Translations under genes and position numbers: made by a program
The notes under the pieces: generated by a model
Database searches by the model: none
What the model was told of the DNA's origin: nothing
The model's input: only the letters and a program-made list of their open reading frames with translations
Part shown: positions 45,993 to 56,724 of the stretch, piece by piece
How positions within the stretch are numbered: position 1 is the first letter of the stretch
Layout: the number at the start of each line of letters is the position of its first letter
Origin: Acidobacteriota bacterium
Lineage (GTDB): Bacteria; Acidobacteriota; Thermoanaerobaculia; Multivoradales; Multivoraceae
Direction of reading: 5' to 3'
NCBI GenBank assembly: GCA_026707325.1
Contig: JAPOXA010000110.1
Coordinates: forward strand, 1-64,000
DNA length: 64,000 nt

Positions 45993-47015
45993 GTGGTTGA
46001 GGCGCCGCCGCTGCTGGCGCTCAGCGTTCTCGACCAGTGCCCGGTCCGGGCCGGCAGCACGCCGGCGGAGGCCATCCGGGAGGCGGTGCGGCTCGCTCGG
46101 GCGACCGACCGTCTCGGCTATCGGCGCTACTGGCTGGCGGAGCACCACAACTCGCAGTCGCTGGCCTGCGCCGCGCCCGAGGCCCTGATCGGCCAGGTGG
46201 CCGCGGCGACCAGCCGCATGCGGGTGGGCTCGGGCGGCGTCATGTTGAGCCACTACAGCGCACTCAAGGTGGCCGAGGTGTTCCGCATGCTGGAGACCCT
46301 GTATCCGGGCCGGATCGACCTGGGTATCGGCAGGGCGCCCGGATCGGACCGGTTCACTGCCCACCTGCTCGCACACGGGCCGGGACGCCTCGGCGTGCAG
46401 CACTACCCGGAGCAGGTGGCCGACCTCCTCGGCTATCTGGGCCGGGGTCACGAGGACGCCCGGTTGAACGGCGTCCGGGCGATGCCCCAGGGCGAAACCC
46501 AGCCGGAGGTCTGGCTGCTTGGCTCGAGCCTCGGCTCCGCGCGGTTCGCGGCCCACTTCGGTTGCCCCTACAGCTTCGCCCACTTCATCCAGCCCCGCGA
46601 TGCCGAGGCCGCGCTCGAGCTCTACCGGAGCGAGTACCGACCGTCGGAGGGCCACCCCGAGCCGCGGGCGAGCGTCGGCGTCAGCGCGATGGTCGCGGAC
46701 ACGGAGGAGGAAGCGCGGCGCCAGTCGCTGAGCCGGTTCCTCTGGTGGATCCGGCTGACGCAGGGTCGACCCGGGCCGTTCCCGAGCCTGGAGGAAGCGG
46801 AGGCGTACGAGTTCACGGACGCCGACAGGGTCGTGATCCAGAGGATGCGGGCCCGCAGCCTGGTCGGGGAGCCGGACGCGGTGGCCGCGCGGGCGCGGGA
46901 GCTCGCCGAACGGCTCGGAGTCGGCGAACTCGTCGTGCTGACGATCTGTCCGAGCTTCGAGGCCCGGCTGCGGTCCTACGAACTGTTCGCCGACGCCGTG
47001 GGGCTGGCCGGTTGA
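45993..47015 (+). CDS. LLM class flavin-dependent oxidoreductase (luciferase-like)
   Basis: RYWLAEHHNSQSLACAAPEALIGQVAAATSRMRVGSGGVMLSHYSALKVAEVFRMLETLYPGRIDLGIGRAPG. Confidence 0.93.
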   Translation: MVEAPPLLALSVLDQCPVRAGSTPAEAIREAVRLARATDRLGYRRYWLAEHHNSQSLACAAPEALIGQVAAATSRMRVGSGGVMLSHYSALKVAEVFRMLETLYPGRIDLGIGRAPGSDRFTAHLLAHGPGRLGVQHYPEQVADLLGYLGRGHEDARLNGVRAMPQGETQPEVWLLGSSLGSARFAAHFGCPYSFAHFIQPRDAEAALELYRSEYRPSEGHPEPRASVGVSAMVADTEEEARRQSLSRFLWWIRLTQGRPGPFPSLEEAEAYEFTDADRVVIQRMRARSLVGEPDAVAARARELAERLGVGELVVLTICPSFEARLRSYELFADAVGLAG

Positions 47016-47155
47016 CAGCCCGGCCCTCAAGCCTGAGGATCCCATCAGCCGAAGGCGGAGTGAGAGTCGCCGCGCGCGTACTCACCGCCGGAACCCTGGC
47101 CGATGCCGACGATTGACCGCGGACCCGCTCTTCGGGTCCCTGGAGAGCCGAGACG

Positions 47156-48706
<1,551 letters not shown>

Positions 48707-48784
48707 TCGCTGCCGCTGGCGAATCCGACACGACGACCCTCGGAGATGCGTAAGTCCCTGTTTTTCAGTAAGATACGGGTCTCG

Positions 48785-50563
48785 ATGCGGAGTAACCGAA
48801 GGAGTGGCGCCCGGCTTCCCGGGCTGGTCCTGGTTTGCGCTGCGGCGCTGGTTCTGATCGCGTCGGTAACTGCGGCCGAGGAGCGCTACCACCCGGCGAT
48901 CGATCCGGAGCTGTTCCCGCTGCCGGAGAACCTCGAGGCTGCGGTCGAGTTCTGGAAAGACGTGTTCGCTACCTACAGCAGCGATCAGGTCATCCTGCAC
49001 GACGAGCGGCACCTGGACGTCGTCTACAGCGTCGTCGACATGGGCGACCTGCGGGCGATGGGTTCGTCCGAACTCGAGATCGACCGGACGCGGATCAGGC
49101 GCGTTCGCGCCGAGATGAACCGCATTGCCAAGGCGCTGCGCGATCTCGCGGCGGGACGGCCGGTGTCGGGTCTGCCGGCGGATCTCCGCGCCATACCCGG
49201 CCGCATGGAGCACATCGACGGGGGCAGGGCGAAGTACAGGAGAGCAGCCGGCCTGATCCGCTCGCAGCGCGGGCTGCGCAACCGTTTCGAAGAGGCGATC
49301 GAGATCTCGGGGATGTTCATGCCGGGAATCCGGCGAATCCTCACGGAGTACGGCCTGCCGGTCGAGATCCGCTGCCTCCCTTTCGTCGAGTCGATGTTCA
49401 ACTACCGCGCCCGTTCCAAAGTCGGTGCGTCGGGCGCATGGCAGTTTACCGCCTCGACCGGCCGGGCCTTCCTGCAGATGGACGAGGCCGTCGATGCCCG
49501 CTCGGATGTACTGCTTGCGGCTGAAGGCGCGGCTCGCAAGCTCCGCCAGGACCACGAGTCGCTGGAGGCGTGGCCGCTTGCGCTGACCGCGTACAACCAC
49601 GGCGCCGGCGGCATGGCGAGGGCCGTGCGGCGGCTGGAAACGCGGGACATCGGCGTGATCGCCGAGAAGTACCGGTCCAGGACGTTCGGCTTCGCCTCCC
49701 GGAACTTCTATCCCGAGTTCCTGGCGGCCGTGATCGTCTACGCGGAGCGTGAGAGGTACTTCCCCGGCGTCGAGCCGTTTCCCGAGATTCGGTTCGACGT
49801 CGTCGATCGGGACCGCTACGTCGCCCTGACCGACCTGGCGTCCGCCACCGGCGTGGACATGGACGATCTCGCGGAGCTGAACCCGGCGCTGGACCGCTCG
49901 GTGCTTGCCGGCTCCCTGCTGGTGCCGCCCCGGTATCCGTTGCGGGTGCCGGCGGGAACTGGGCAGGAGTTCGAACTGGCCTACGCCGAGTTGCCGTCCG
50001 AGCGCAAGCCCGATCGGCAGGCGGCGTTCGGCTATCGGGTGCAGAGGGGCGACACCCTGGGGGCGATCGCGCGGCGATTCGGATCCTCCGTTTCCGCGAT
50101 CCAGCGCGCCAACCGCCTGCCGCGGGCGGACCGGATCTACGTCGGCCAGCGACTCCGGATCCCGACACCCGGTTCCGGTCGGGCGGCGCCGCCGCCGATC
50201 CGGCGAGCCGTGGTCGATCCGCCCGAGGAGAGGGCTCCGGGGACGGAGCAACCTGCTCGGACTGAAATCGTCCACGTCGTGGTGCGCGGCGAGTCGGTGA
50301 ATCGCATCGCCCGCAAGTACGGCGTGACGGTCGCTACGGTGGTGGCGGCGAACGACCTGGGCCGGCCCGACCTGATCCATGCCGGGCAGCGCCTGCGGAT
50401 CCCGGCGGGTGGCAGGGACGTGGTCTACCGGGTCCGGCGCGGCGACACGCTGAGCCAGTTGGCGCGGACCTTCGGAACGTCCACGGCGAAGATCCAGCGG
50501 GCGAACGGCCTGCGGAACAGCCGGATCGTCGTCGGTCAGACGTTGCGCATCCCGGCGGGATGA
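48785..50563 (+). CDS. mltD: Membrane-bound lytic murein transglycosylase D-like protein with LysM repeats
   Basis: PFVESMFNYRARSKVGASGAWQF catalytic region; three LysM repeats (YRVQRGDTLGAIARRFG, HVVVRGESVNRIARKYG, YRVRRGDTLSQLARTFG). Alternative ATG at 48746. Confidence 0.88.
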   Translation: MRSNRRSGARLPGLVLVCAAALVLIASVTAAEERYHPAIDPELFPLPENLEAAVEFWKDVFATYSSDQVILHDERHLDVVYSVVDMGDLRAMGSSELEIDRTRIRRVRAEMNRIAKALRDLAAGRPVSGLPADLRAIPGRMEHIDGGRAKYRRAAGLIRSQRGLRNRFEEAIEISGMFMPGIRRILTEYGLPVEIRCLPFVESMFNYRARSKVGASGAWQFTASTGRAFLQMDEAVDARSDVLLAAEGAARKLRQDHESLEAWPLALTAYNHGAGGMARAVRRLETRDIGVIAEKYRSRTFGFASRNFYPEFLAAVIVYAERERYFPGVEPFPEIRFDVVDRDRYVALTDLASATGVDMDDLAELNPALDRSVLAGSLLVPPRYPLRVPAGTGQEFELAYAELPSERKPDRQAAFGYRVQRGDTLGAIARRFGSSVSAIQRANRLPRADRIYVGQRLRIPTPGSGRAAPPPIRRAVVDPPEERAPGTEQPARTEIVHVVVRGESVNRIARKYGVTVATVVAANDLGRPDLIHAGQRLRIPAGGRDVVYRVRRGDTLSQLARTFGTSTAKIQRANGLRNSRIVVGQTLRIPAG

Positions 50564-52278
50564 TGGTCCTGAGTGCCGCTGAGCGTTGCGGCCCGGTCCT
50601 CGGGGCTCTGCTTGGAGCCGTCCTGGGCGGCTGTGGGGGAGGCGGTCCGGATCCGGCGGACCTGGTGGTCCTGAACGGCCGTCTGGTGACCCTGGCGAGC
50701 CCGTCCGAAGCGGAGGCGCTCGCCGCGGCCGGCGGCCGGATCGTCTTCGTCGGCTCGAGCGACGGCGCGCGCTCGTGGATCGGTCCGGACACGGAGGTCC
50801 TCGACCTGCAGGGGCGGCTGGGAGTTCCCGGGTTCATCGAAGGACACGGTCACTTCTGGAGTGTCGGGGAGGCCCGACTCCAGTTGGCGCTCGATGGAGC
50901 GCGAACCTGGGACGAGATCGTCGCGCAGGTCGCGGAGGCAGTAGCGGAGGCCGAGCCGGGAACCTGGATCCTGGGCAGGGGCTGGCACCAGTCGAAGTGG
51001 TCCGAGACGCCGGTTCCGGCCGTACAGGGACTGCCGACACACCATGGCCTGAGCGCCGTGTCTCCGGAGAACCCCGTGCTTCTCGGTCATGCCAGCGGTC
51101 ACATGGCGTTCGCGAACGCGAGGGCGATGGAGTTGGCCGGCATCGATGCCGCGACGGCCGATCCGGAAGGCGGGGAGATCGTGCGGGATGCGGACGGTCA
51201 GCCGACCGGCGCGCTCAGGGAGACCGCCGAGACCCTCGTCGCCGGGCTGCGTTCCGAGACTCTCGAGCCGAACTACGCGCGGCAGGTCGTGCGGCTTGCA
51301 GGCGAAGAGTGCCTGGCCAAGGGCATCACGAGCTTCCAGGACGCGGGCTCCAGTTTCGGGCTGATCGACGCCTATCGGCAGATGGCGGACGACGGCATCT
51401 TGCCATTGCGGCTTTGGGTGATGGTGAACGAGAGCAACGAGGCGTTGGCCAGGAGGTTGGGCCGCTATCGGATGATCGACCGCGGCGACGGCTTCCTCAC
51501 CGTCCGGGGAATCAAGCGGTTGATCGACGGGGCGTTGGGATCGCACGGCGCCTGGCTGCTCGATCCCTACGAGGACATGCCGCAGTCCACGGGTCTGAAC
51601 ACGACGAGTCTCGACGTGATGGAGGAAACCGCCCGGCTGGCGCGGGAGCATGACTTCCAGCTCTGTGTCCATGCGATCGGCGATCGGGCCAATCGCGAGA
51701 CGCTGGACCTGTTCGAGCGGGTGCTGGCGGGCGACCGTACGAGGCGCTGGCGCGTTGAGCACGCCCAGCACCTCCATCCGGACGATGTCCCCCGGTTCGC
51801 TCAGCTCGGAGTGATCGCGTCGATGCAGGCTGTGCACTGCACGTCTGACGGGCCCTGGGTGCCGGACCGACTCGGCGAGCAGCGGAGCGCCGAGGGCGCC
51901 TACGTCTGGCGGGACCTGATCGAGTCCGGGGCCGTGGTCACGAACGGCACGGACGCGCCGGTCGAGGATGTCGACCCGATCGCGTCGTTCCATGCCTCGG
52001 TGACTCGGCGGATGGCGAACGGCGAGGTCTTCTACGAGGAGCAACGGATGACCCGCGAAGAGGCCCTGCGCTCCTACACGATCGACGCCGCCTATGCGGC
52101 TTTTGAGGAGGGGGCGAAGGGAAGCCTGGAGGTCGGGAAGTACGCCGATCTGACCGTCCTGTCGCGAGACATCATGACCGTTCCGGAGGAGGAGATCCCG
52201 GGAACCCGGGTTGTCTACACCGTCGTCGGCGGCCGGCTTGCGTACCGCCTGCCGTCGCCCCCCTCGCCCGCCGGATGA
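50560..52278 (+). CDS. Amidohydrolase family protein (YtcJ-like)
   Basis: LNGRLVTLASPSEAEALAAAGGRIVFVGSS, GFIEGHGHF, HAIGDRANRETLDLFE, GTDAPVEDVDP. Confidence 0.9.
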   Translation: MMVLSAAERCGPVLGALLGAVLGGCGGGGPDPADLVVLNGRLVTLASPSEAEALAAAGGRIVFVGSSDGARSWIGPDTEVLDLQGRLGVPGFIEGHGHFWSVGEARLQLALDGARTWDEIVAQVAEAVAEAEPGTWILGRGWHQSKWSETPVPAVQGLPTHHGLSAVSPENPVLLGHASGHMAFANARAMELAGIDAATADPEGGEIVRDADGQPTGALRETAETLVAGLRSETLEPNYARQVVRLAGEECLAKGITSFQDAGSSFGLIDAYRQMADDGILPLRLWVMVNESNEALARRLGRYRMIDRGDGFLTVRGIKRLIDGALGSHGAWLLDPYEDMPQSTGLNTTSLDVMEETARLAREHDFQLCVHAIGDRANRETLDLFERVLAGDRTRRWRVEHAQHLHPDDVPRFAQLGVIASMQAVHCTSDGPWVPDRLGEQRSAEGAYVWRDLIESGAVVTNGTDAPVEDVDPIASFHASVTRRMANGEVFYEEQRMTREEALRSYTIDAAYAAFEEGAKGSLEVGKYADLTVLSRDIMTVPEEEIPGTRVVYTVVGGRLAYRLPSPPSPAG

Positions 52279-52847
52279 GCCGGCGCCGATCCGGCCCGGC
52301 GAAGCGCCCCGGCGAGGTCAAGGTGCTTGGCGGCTGCTGGCGCGGGCGCCGGCTGGCGGCGCCGGAGGGTGCCCGCCCGACGCAGGCGCGTGTGCGCGAG
52401 GCCCTGTTCTCCCACTGGGGCGACCGCGTCGCCGGCAGCCGCCTCCTGGAGCTCTATGCCGGCTCTGGAGCCGTCTCGTTCGAAGCCCTGTCTCGCGGCG
52501 CCGGGTTTGCCCTTGCGGTCGACCGGAGCCCACGCGCCCAGGCCTGCATGAGGAAGAGCCGGGAAGCGCTCGGAACCGACGATCTGCTTCTGGCCACAGC
52601 GGTTCTGCCGGGGGACCTCGAGAGCGTGGTGGATGGGGAAGCCGCGTTCGACCTCGTGTTCATCGATCCTCCCTACGATGCCGCCGGGCTTGCCGGGTTG
52701 CTCGCCGCCGTCTCCGCGGTCGTCGTGGACGGGGGCGAGATCGTCCTGGAACACTCCAGCCGGCGCCCGCCGCCGGCGGCGGCCGGGAGGCTCGGTTCGC
52801 GGCGGCACAGGCGCTACGGGGACAGCGCGCTGGCGTTCTACGCCTGA
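52275..52847 (+). CDS. rsmD: 16S rRNA (guanine(966)-N(2))-methyltransferase RsmD
   Basis: VLGGCWRGRRLAAPEGARPTQARVREALFSHWGD, LLELYAGSGAVSFEALSRGA, DLVFIDPPYD. Confidence 0.9.
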   Translation: MSRRRSGPAKRPGEVKVLGGCWRGRRLAAPEGARPTQARVREALFSHWGDRVAGSRLLELYAGSGAVSFEALSRGAGFALAVDRSPRAQACMRKSREALGTDDLLLATAVLPGDLESVVDGEAAFDLVFIDPPYDAAGLAGLLAAVSAVVVDGGEIVLEHSSRRPPPAAAGRLGSRRHRRYGDSALAFYA

Positions 52848-52854
52848 GCGGGCC

Positions 52855-52942
<88 letters not shown>

Positions 52943-53028
52943 GGATCACGGCAATCAGCCGGAGCCGGATTCTATCCGCATATCGGCTCGTCGGCAGCAG
53001 AGTGGCAGCAGGCTGCTAGGCTCATCTC

Positions 53029-53556
53029 ATGAGCATCTCGACCCCGGTGTGTCCGCCCGCCTGTCTTCCCAGGGCCTCCGCCCGAACGGTGGTGGTTTCG
53101 GCGATTCTGCTCGCTGGTGGAGCGGTCGGTTGCGCCGAGTCGGGGCCGGACGGCGCCTCCGTGGAAGATCGGACGGCGATCGAGACCGTGCTGGCGGACT
53201 ACCTTCCCAAGCTCGGGAACGCCTACGCCAACGGCGACTTCGACGCGCTTGCTTCGGGCGCCGTACCCAAGGAGATCGCTACGGTCAGGAAGCGCGTCCA
53301 CGATCTCGAGATGGAGGCGAGCCGCACCTTGCGCCCGACCCTCAAGAGTTTCGAGATCGAACGGATCGACGTCTGGCGGTACTCCAACGCGGCGGTGACG
53401 ACGATCGAGGTCTGGGACATCGACTCGCTGGTCAGCGGGACGGAACGGTTGCTGTCGTCCGGCACGGATCGCTACCGCGTCCGCTACCAGTTCAAGCGCC
53501 GCGACGAGGGCTGGATGGTGATCGGGCGACTCATCGAGCATCAGTTCGAGTCCTAG
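53029..53556 (+). CDS. Hypothetical lipoprotein with IMS/NTF2-like domain
   Basis: Lipobox-like LAGGAVGC; ETVLADYLPKLGNAYANGDFDAL...RYQFKRRDEGWMVIGR C-terminal pattern. Confidence 0.6.
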   Translation: MSISTPVCPPACLPRASARTVVVSAILLAGGAVGCAESGPDGASVEDRTAIETVLADYLPKLGNAYANGDFDALASGAVPKEIATVRKRVHDLEMEASRTLRPTLKSFEIERIDVWRYSNAAVTTIEVWDIDSLVSGTERLLSSGTDRYRVRYQFKRRDEGWMVIGRLIEHQFES

Positions 53557-53601
53557 GGACTTGCGCCGTAGACGCTACTCGTGAGTCGAGGCGCAAGTCC
53601 C
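53556..53601. repeat. 12-bp perfect inverted repeat, candidate terminator or regulatory hairpin
   Basis: gggacttgcgcc (53556-53567) / ggcgcaagtccc (53590-53601), 22-nt loop, directly after a stop codon and upstream of der. Confidence 0.7.
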
Positions 53602-53679
53602 TGGGAGAGGACGGGATGGGCCGAAGCACCGAGCCTGCGAGGTGGTTCGGGGCGGTAGCATCGCCGCCGTCTTTCCTCC

Positions 53680-55017
53680 ATGCCCGCCGCGATCGCCATC
53701 GTCGGCCGCCCCAACGTCGGCAAATCGACGCTCTTCAACCGGCTGATCGGTCGCCGGCAGGCGATCGTCCACGGCACGCCTGGGGTCACGCGAGACCGCC
53801 TCGTCGGGCGCTTCGAGCTGGAGGGGCAGGGCACGGTCGAGTTGATCGATACGGGCGGTCTGGTTCCGGGCGACGATCCTTTGGGCCTGAATGCCCAGGT
53901 CGAGTCCGCGGTCGAGGAAAGCGAACTCCTGTTGCTCGTCGTGGACGGCAGGGAAGGGCTGGCGGCCGCGGACGAACAGGTCATGGAACGTCTCCGGACC
54001 CGTGGCCGGCCGATCGTCGTGGTGGTCAACAAGGCCGATACCCGGGCCGCCAGGGAGGGCTACCACGAGTTCTACGCCCTGGGCGGAGAGGCCCTGGTGC
54101 TCCTGTCGGCGGAGCACGGCAGCGGCTTCGAGTCACTGCACAGCGAGATCGCCGCCCATCTTCCCGCAGCTTCCGGCGCGGTCCTGTCGACGGCGCCGCC
54201 CGTGGCGGTCGTGGGCCGGCCAAACGTCGGAAAGTCCTCCCTGGTCAACCGTCTTCTGGGCAGGGAACGGACGCTCGTCTCTCCGACCGCCGGAACAACC
54301 AGGGATCCGATCGACAGTCTGCTGGAGCGCGAAGGCGGTCAGGACTACCTGCTCGTCGACACGGCAGGCATCCGGCGGCGTTCCCAGGTCCAGGACACTC
54401 CCGAGGAGCTGGCCGTGATGCTCGCCCGCCGCCAGATCGAGCGCGCGGAACTCGTCGTCCTGGTCGTGGACGCGGGCGAGGGCATAGCTTCCGGAGACCT
54501 TGCGATCGCCGATGTCGCCTGGCAGGCGGGCCGGGCCGCCGTCGTCGTCTGCAACAAATGGGATCTGATGGACGACGGGAAGCGGGAGCGGCTGGAGTCG
54601 GGCTGGGAACGGGTTTCCGAGCTGTTCGCCAGACCGCCTCGAGTCAACGTCTCCGCCCTGACGGGCCGTGGAGTGGGGAACGTCGTGCCCGCGCTCGACC
54701 GGGTTGGCGAGCGGCATCGCCTGCGGGTGCCTACGCCTGAACTCAACCGGGAAGTGCGCCGCATGGTTGGTCGCCACCAGCCGCCGGCGGAGCGGGGGCG
54801 GCCGTGGAGGTTTCTCTACGCGACCCAGGTGGCCGGGGCGCCTCCCACCTTTCTCCTGTTCGCGAACCGGCGTCTCAAGCGTGGTCACAACTACCGGAGG
54901 TATCTCGAGAACAACCTCCGGCAGACCTTCGGGCTTGACGGTGTTCCGCTGCGGCTCGTGGTACGGGAACGGAGGGGAGACGCCGACGAAGTCCGCGGAT
55001 CTTCACGTTTCGTATAA
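53680..55017 (+). CDS. der: Ribosome biogenesis GTPase Der (tandem G domains)
   Basis: AIVGRPNVGKSTLFNRL and VAVVGRPNVGKSSLVNRLLG, NKAD, NKWD, C-terminal KH-like region. Confidence 0.96.
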   Translation: MPAAIAIVGRPNVGKSTLFNRLIGRRQAIVHGTPGVTRDRLVGRFELEGQGTVELIDTGGLVPGDDPLGLNAQVESAVEESELLLLVVDGREGLAAADEQVMERLRTRGRPIVVVVNKADTRAAREGYHEFYALGGEALVLLSAEHGSGFESLHSEIAAHLPAASGAVLSTAPPVAVVGRPNVGKSSLVNRLLGRERTLVSPTAGTTRDPIDSLLEREGGQDYLLVDTAGIRRRSQVQDTPEELAVMLARRQIERAELVVLVVDAGEGIASGDLAIADVAWQAGRAAVVVCNKWDLMDDGKRERLESGWERVSELFARPPRVNVSALTGRGVGNVVPALDRVGERHRLRVPTPELNREVRRMVGRHQPPAERGRPWRFLYATQVAGAPPTFLLFANRRLKRGHNYRRYLENNLRQTFGLDGVPLRLVVRERRGDADEVRGSSRFV

Positions 55018-55018
55018 T
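55013..55018 (+). promoter_or_regulatory. Consensus -10 element TATAAT, candidate promoter for merR/tRNA-Pro/ribH region
   Basis: cgTATAATcc overlapping the der stop codon; no convincing -35 seen. Confidence 0.45.
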
Positions 55019-55109
55019 CCGCACCGCGGATCACCGCCCTCAAGCCCGGAATCGTCCCCCCTCGTCCGTTGCGCTCGGGTTCAGTTGACGCGTAGCCGGG
55101 GAGGCTCCC

Positions 55110-55571
55110 ATTCCCAAGCAGTACAAGATCGCCGACGCGTGCAGGTTGCTGGATATCCAGCCCTACGTGTTGCGCTACTGGCAGACGGAGTTCCCGGCCC
55201 TGGCCTCGAGGAAGGCCGGCGGGGGCCGCCGTGACTTCGATGCCGAGGATCTCGAGACGATTCGTCGGATCAAGGAGCTCCTCTACGACGAGGGGTACAC
55301 GATCGCAAGGGCCAAGAAGAAGCTGGCTGCGGAACTGGAGGAAGGCCGGCTCCGGGGCCGGCCACTGATTCCGGCCACGGAAGACGGGCCGAACGGCGGT
55401 CAGGCGACGGCGGACGAGGCGGGGGAGGAGGCTCCGCCCGTCGACACGAGCGAGATCGGGGCGCTTGCCCGACGCGTCGAGCGGCTGGAAGGGGGAGTCG
55501 CGGCGCTGGTCGCTCAGGCTCGGCAGCTCGCCGCCGAACTCAAGCCGGAAGCGGGCAGGGAAAGCGACTGA
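55110..55571 (+). CDS. MerR family transcriptional regulator; apparent ATT start codon
   Basis: (I)PKQYKIADACRLLDIQPYVLRYWQTEFPALASRKAGGGRRDFDAEDLETIRRIKELLYDEGYTIARAKKKL; SD ggggagg 5 nt upstream. Track start TTG 55146 would cut into the HTH. Confidence 0.8.
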   Translation: MPKQYKIADACRLLDIQPYVLRYWQTEFPALASRKAGGGRRDFDAEDLETIRRIKELLYDEGYTIARAKKKLAAELEEGRLRGRPLIPATEDGPNGGQATADEAGEEAPPVDTSEIGALARRVERLEGGVAALVAQARQLAAELKPEAGRESD

Positions 55572-55650
55572 CACGGAACGGCGCCGGCGTGTCGTTCCGG
55601 TCGCCGGAATCTTGCCAAGGGCCGCAAACCAATAGAGAATGCCCTTCGGT

Positions 55651-55727
55651 CGGGACGTGGCGCAGTCTGGTAGCGTACCTGAATGGGGTTCAGGGGGTCG
55701 CGAGTTCGAATCTCGCCGTCCCGACCA
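55651..55727 (+). tRNA. tRNA-Pro(GGG), CCA encoded
   Basis: CGGGACGTGGCGCAGTCTGGTAGCGTACCTGAATGGGGTTCAGGGGGTCGCGAGTTCGAATCTCGCCGTCCCGACCA; full cloverleaf, anticodon GGG. Confidence 0.97.
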
Positions 55728-55745
55728 TTAGCAGCGTGATCGCCC

Positions 55746-56213
55746 GTGCACGACGTGAAGACCGCAGTCGATGCGGCTGGCTTCCGGATCGGCCTGGTCG
55801 CGGCGCGATTCAACGGCGCCATCGTTGAACGGCTGATCGCCGGTGCGCGGGACGCCCTGCTACAGAACGGTGTCCCGGACGAGCGCATCGAACTGGTCCG
55901 GGTCCCCGGCGCCTGGGAGCTGCCGGCCGCTCTGGACGCGATGGCGGATACCGGGAGGTTCGACGCCCTGGTGTCGCTTGGAGCGGTGATCCGGGGAGAG
56001 ACGCCGCACTTCGACTACATCTGCAAGGAGTGCGCGGCGGGATGTGCGCGGGTCACCGCACGAACCGGACTCGCCGTGGGATTCGGTGTTCTGACCTGCA
56101 ACGACGCGGAGCAGGCGGCCGCCCGGGCGGGCGGCAAGGCGGGAAACAAGGGCCAGGAGGCCGCGGAAGCTGCCCTGGAGATGGCGTGTCTGCTGCGGTC
56201 GTTGAGGTCATGA
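55746..56213 (+). CDS. ribH: 6,7-dimethyl-8-ribityllumazine synthase
   Basis: RIGLVAARFNGAIVERLIAGARDAL, VRVPGAWELPAALDAM, LGAVIRGETPHFDYICKE. Confidence 0.95.
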   Translation: MHDVKTAVDAAGFRIGLVAARFNGAIVERLIAGARDALLQNGVPDERIELVRVPGAWELPAALDAMADTGRFDALVSLGAVIRGETPHFDYICKECAAGCARVTARTGLAVGFGVLTCNDAEQAAARAGGKAGNKGQEAAEAALEMACLLRSLRS

Positions 56214-56707
56214 CGAAGACCGGGGCGGCGGCGGCCGAGGTTCGCCGCCCGACGGGGAAACGCCGGCAGGCACGCGAGATGGCGCTTCAGATGCTCTACC
56301 AGCGAGAAATCGGCCGGCTGGAGCCGCCGCTGTTGGTCCGCGAGTTCGACGTCCATGCGTTCCGCGCGGAGACCGCCGACGCGGGCGCCACGCTGCGCGC
56401 CTCGAGGCTGGCGCTGGACTACGCACGCACGCTCCTGGAAGGCAGTCTCGTCAACCGGGAGTCGATCGACGCCCTGATCGACGAGCAGGCGGAGAACTGG
56501 CGGCTCGAGAGAATGCCGGTGGTCGACCGGAACGTCCTGCGGCTCGCCGTCTACGAACTCCGTCATCAGCCGGAGGTCCCTGCCGTCGTAGTGATCGACG
56601 AGGCGATCGAGCTGGCCAAGAAGTTCGGATCCGAGCAGTCGGGGAGGTTCGTCAACGGGATTCTGGATGCTCTACTGGCCACTTTGGGCCGGGATGCCAG
56701 CCGCTGA
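56210..56707 (+). CDS. nusB: Transcription antitermination factor NusB
   Basis: KRRQAREMALQMLYQREIG, RMPVVDRNVLRLAVYELRH, VVIDEAIELAKKFGSEQSGRFVNGILD. Confidence 0.95.
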   Translation: MTKTGAAAAEVRRPTGKRRQAREMALQMLYQREIGRLEPPLLVREFDVHAFRAETADAGATLRASRLALDYARTLLEGSLVNRESIDALIDEQAENWRLERMPVVDRNVLRLAVYELRHQPEVPAVVVIDEAIELAKKFGSEQSGRFVNGILDALLATLGRDASR

Positions 56708-56724
56708 CTGCTAGGCTGCCGGCG

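Noticed and set aside
47016-47155. Possible SAH/SAM riboswitch upstream of ahcY
   Set aside because: Some stems can be drawn (gtgag...ctcac; ggacccgctcttcgggtcc), but no canonical SAH riboswitch core was found by eye. Infernal with Rfam SAH models would decide.
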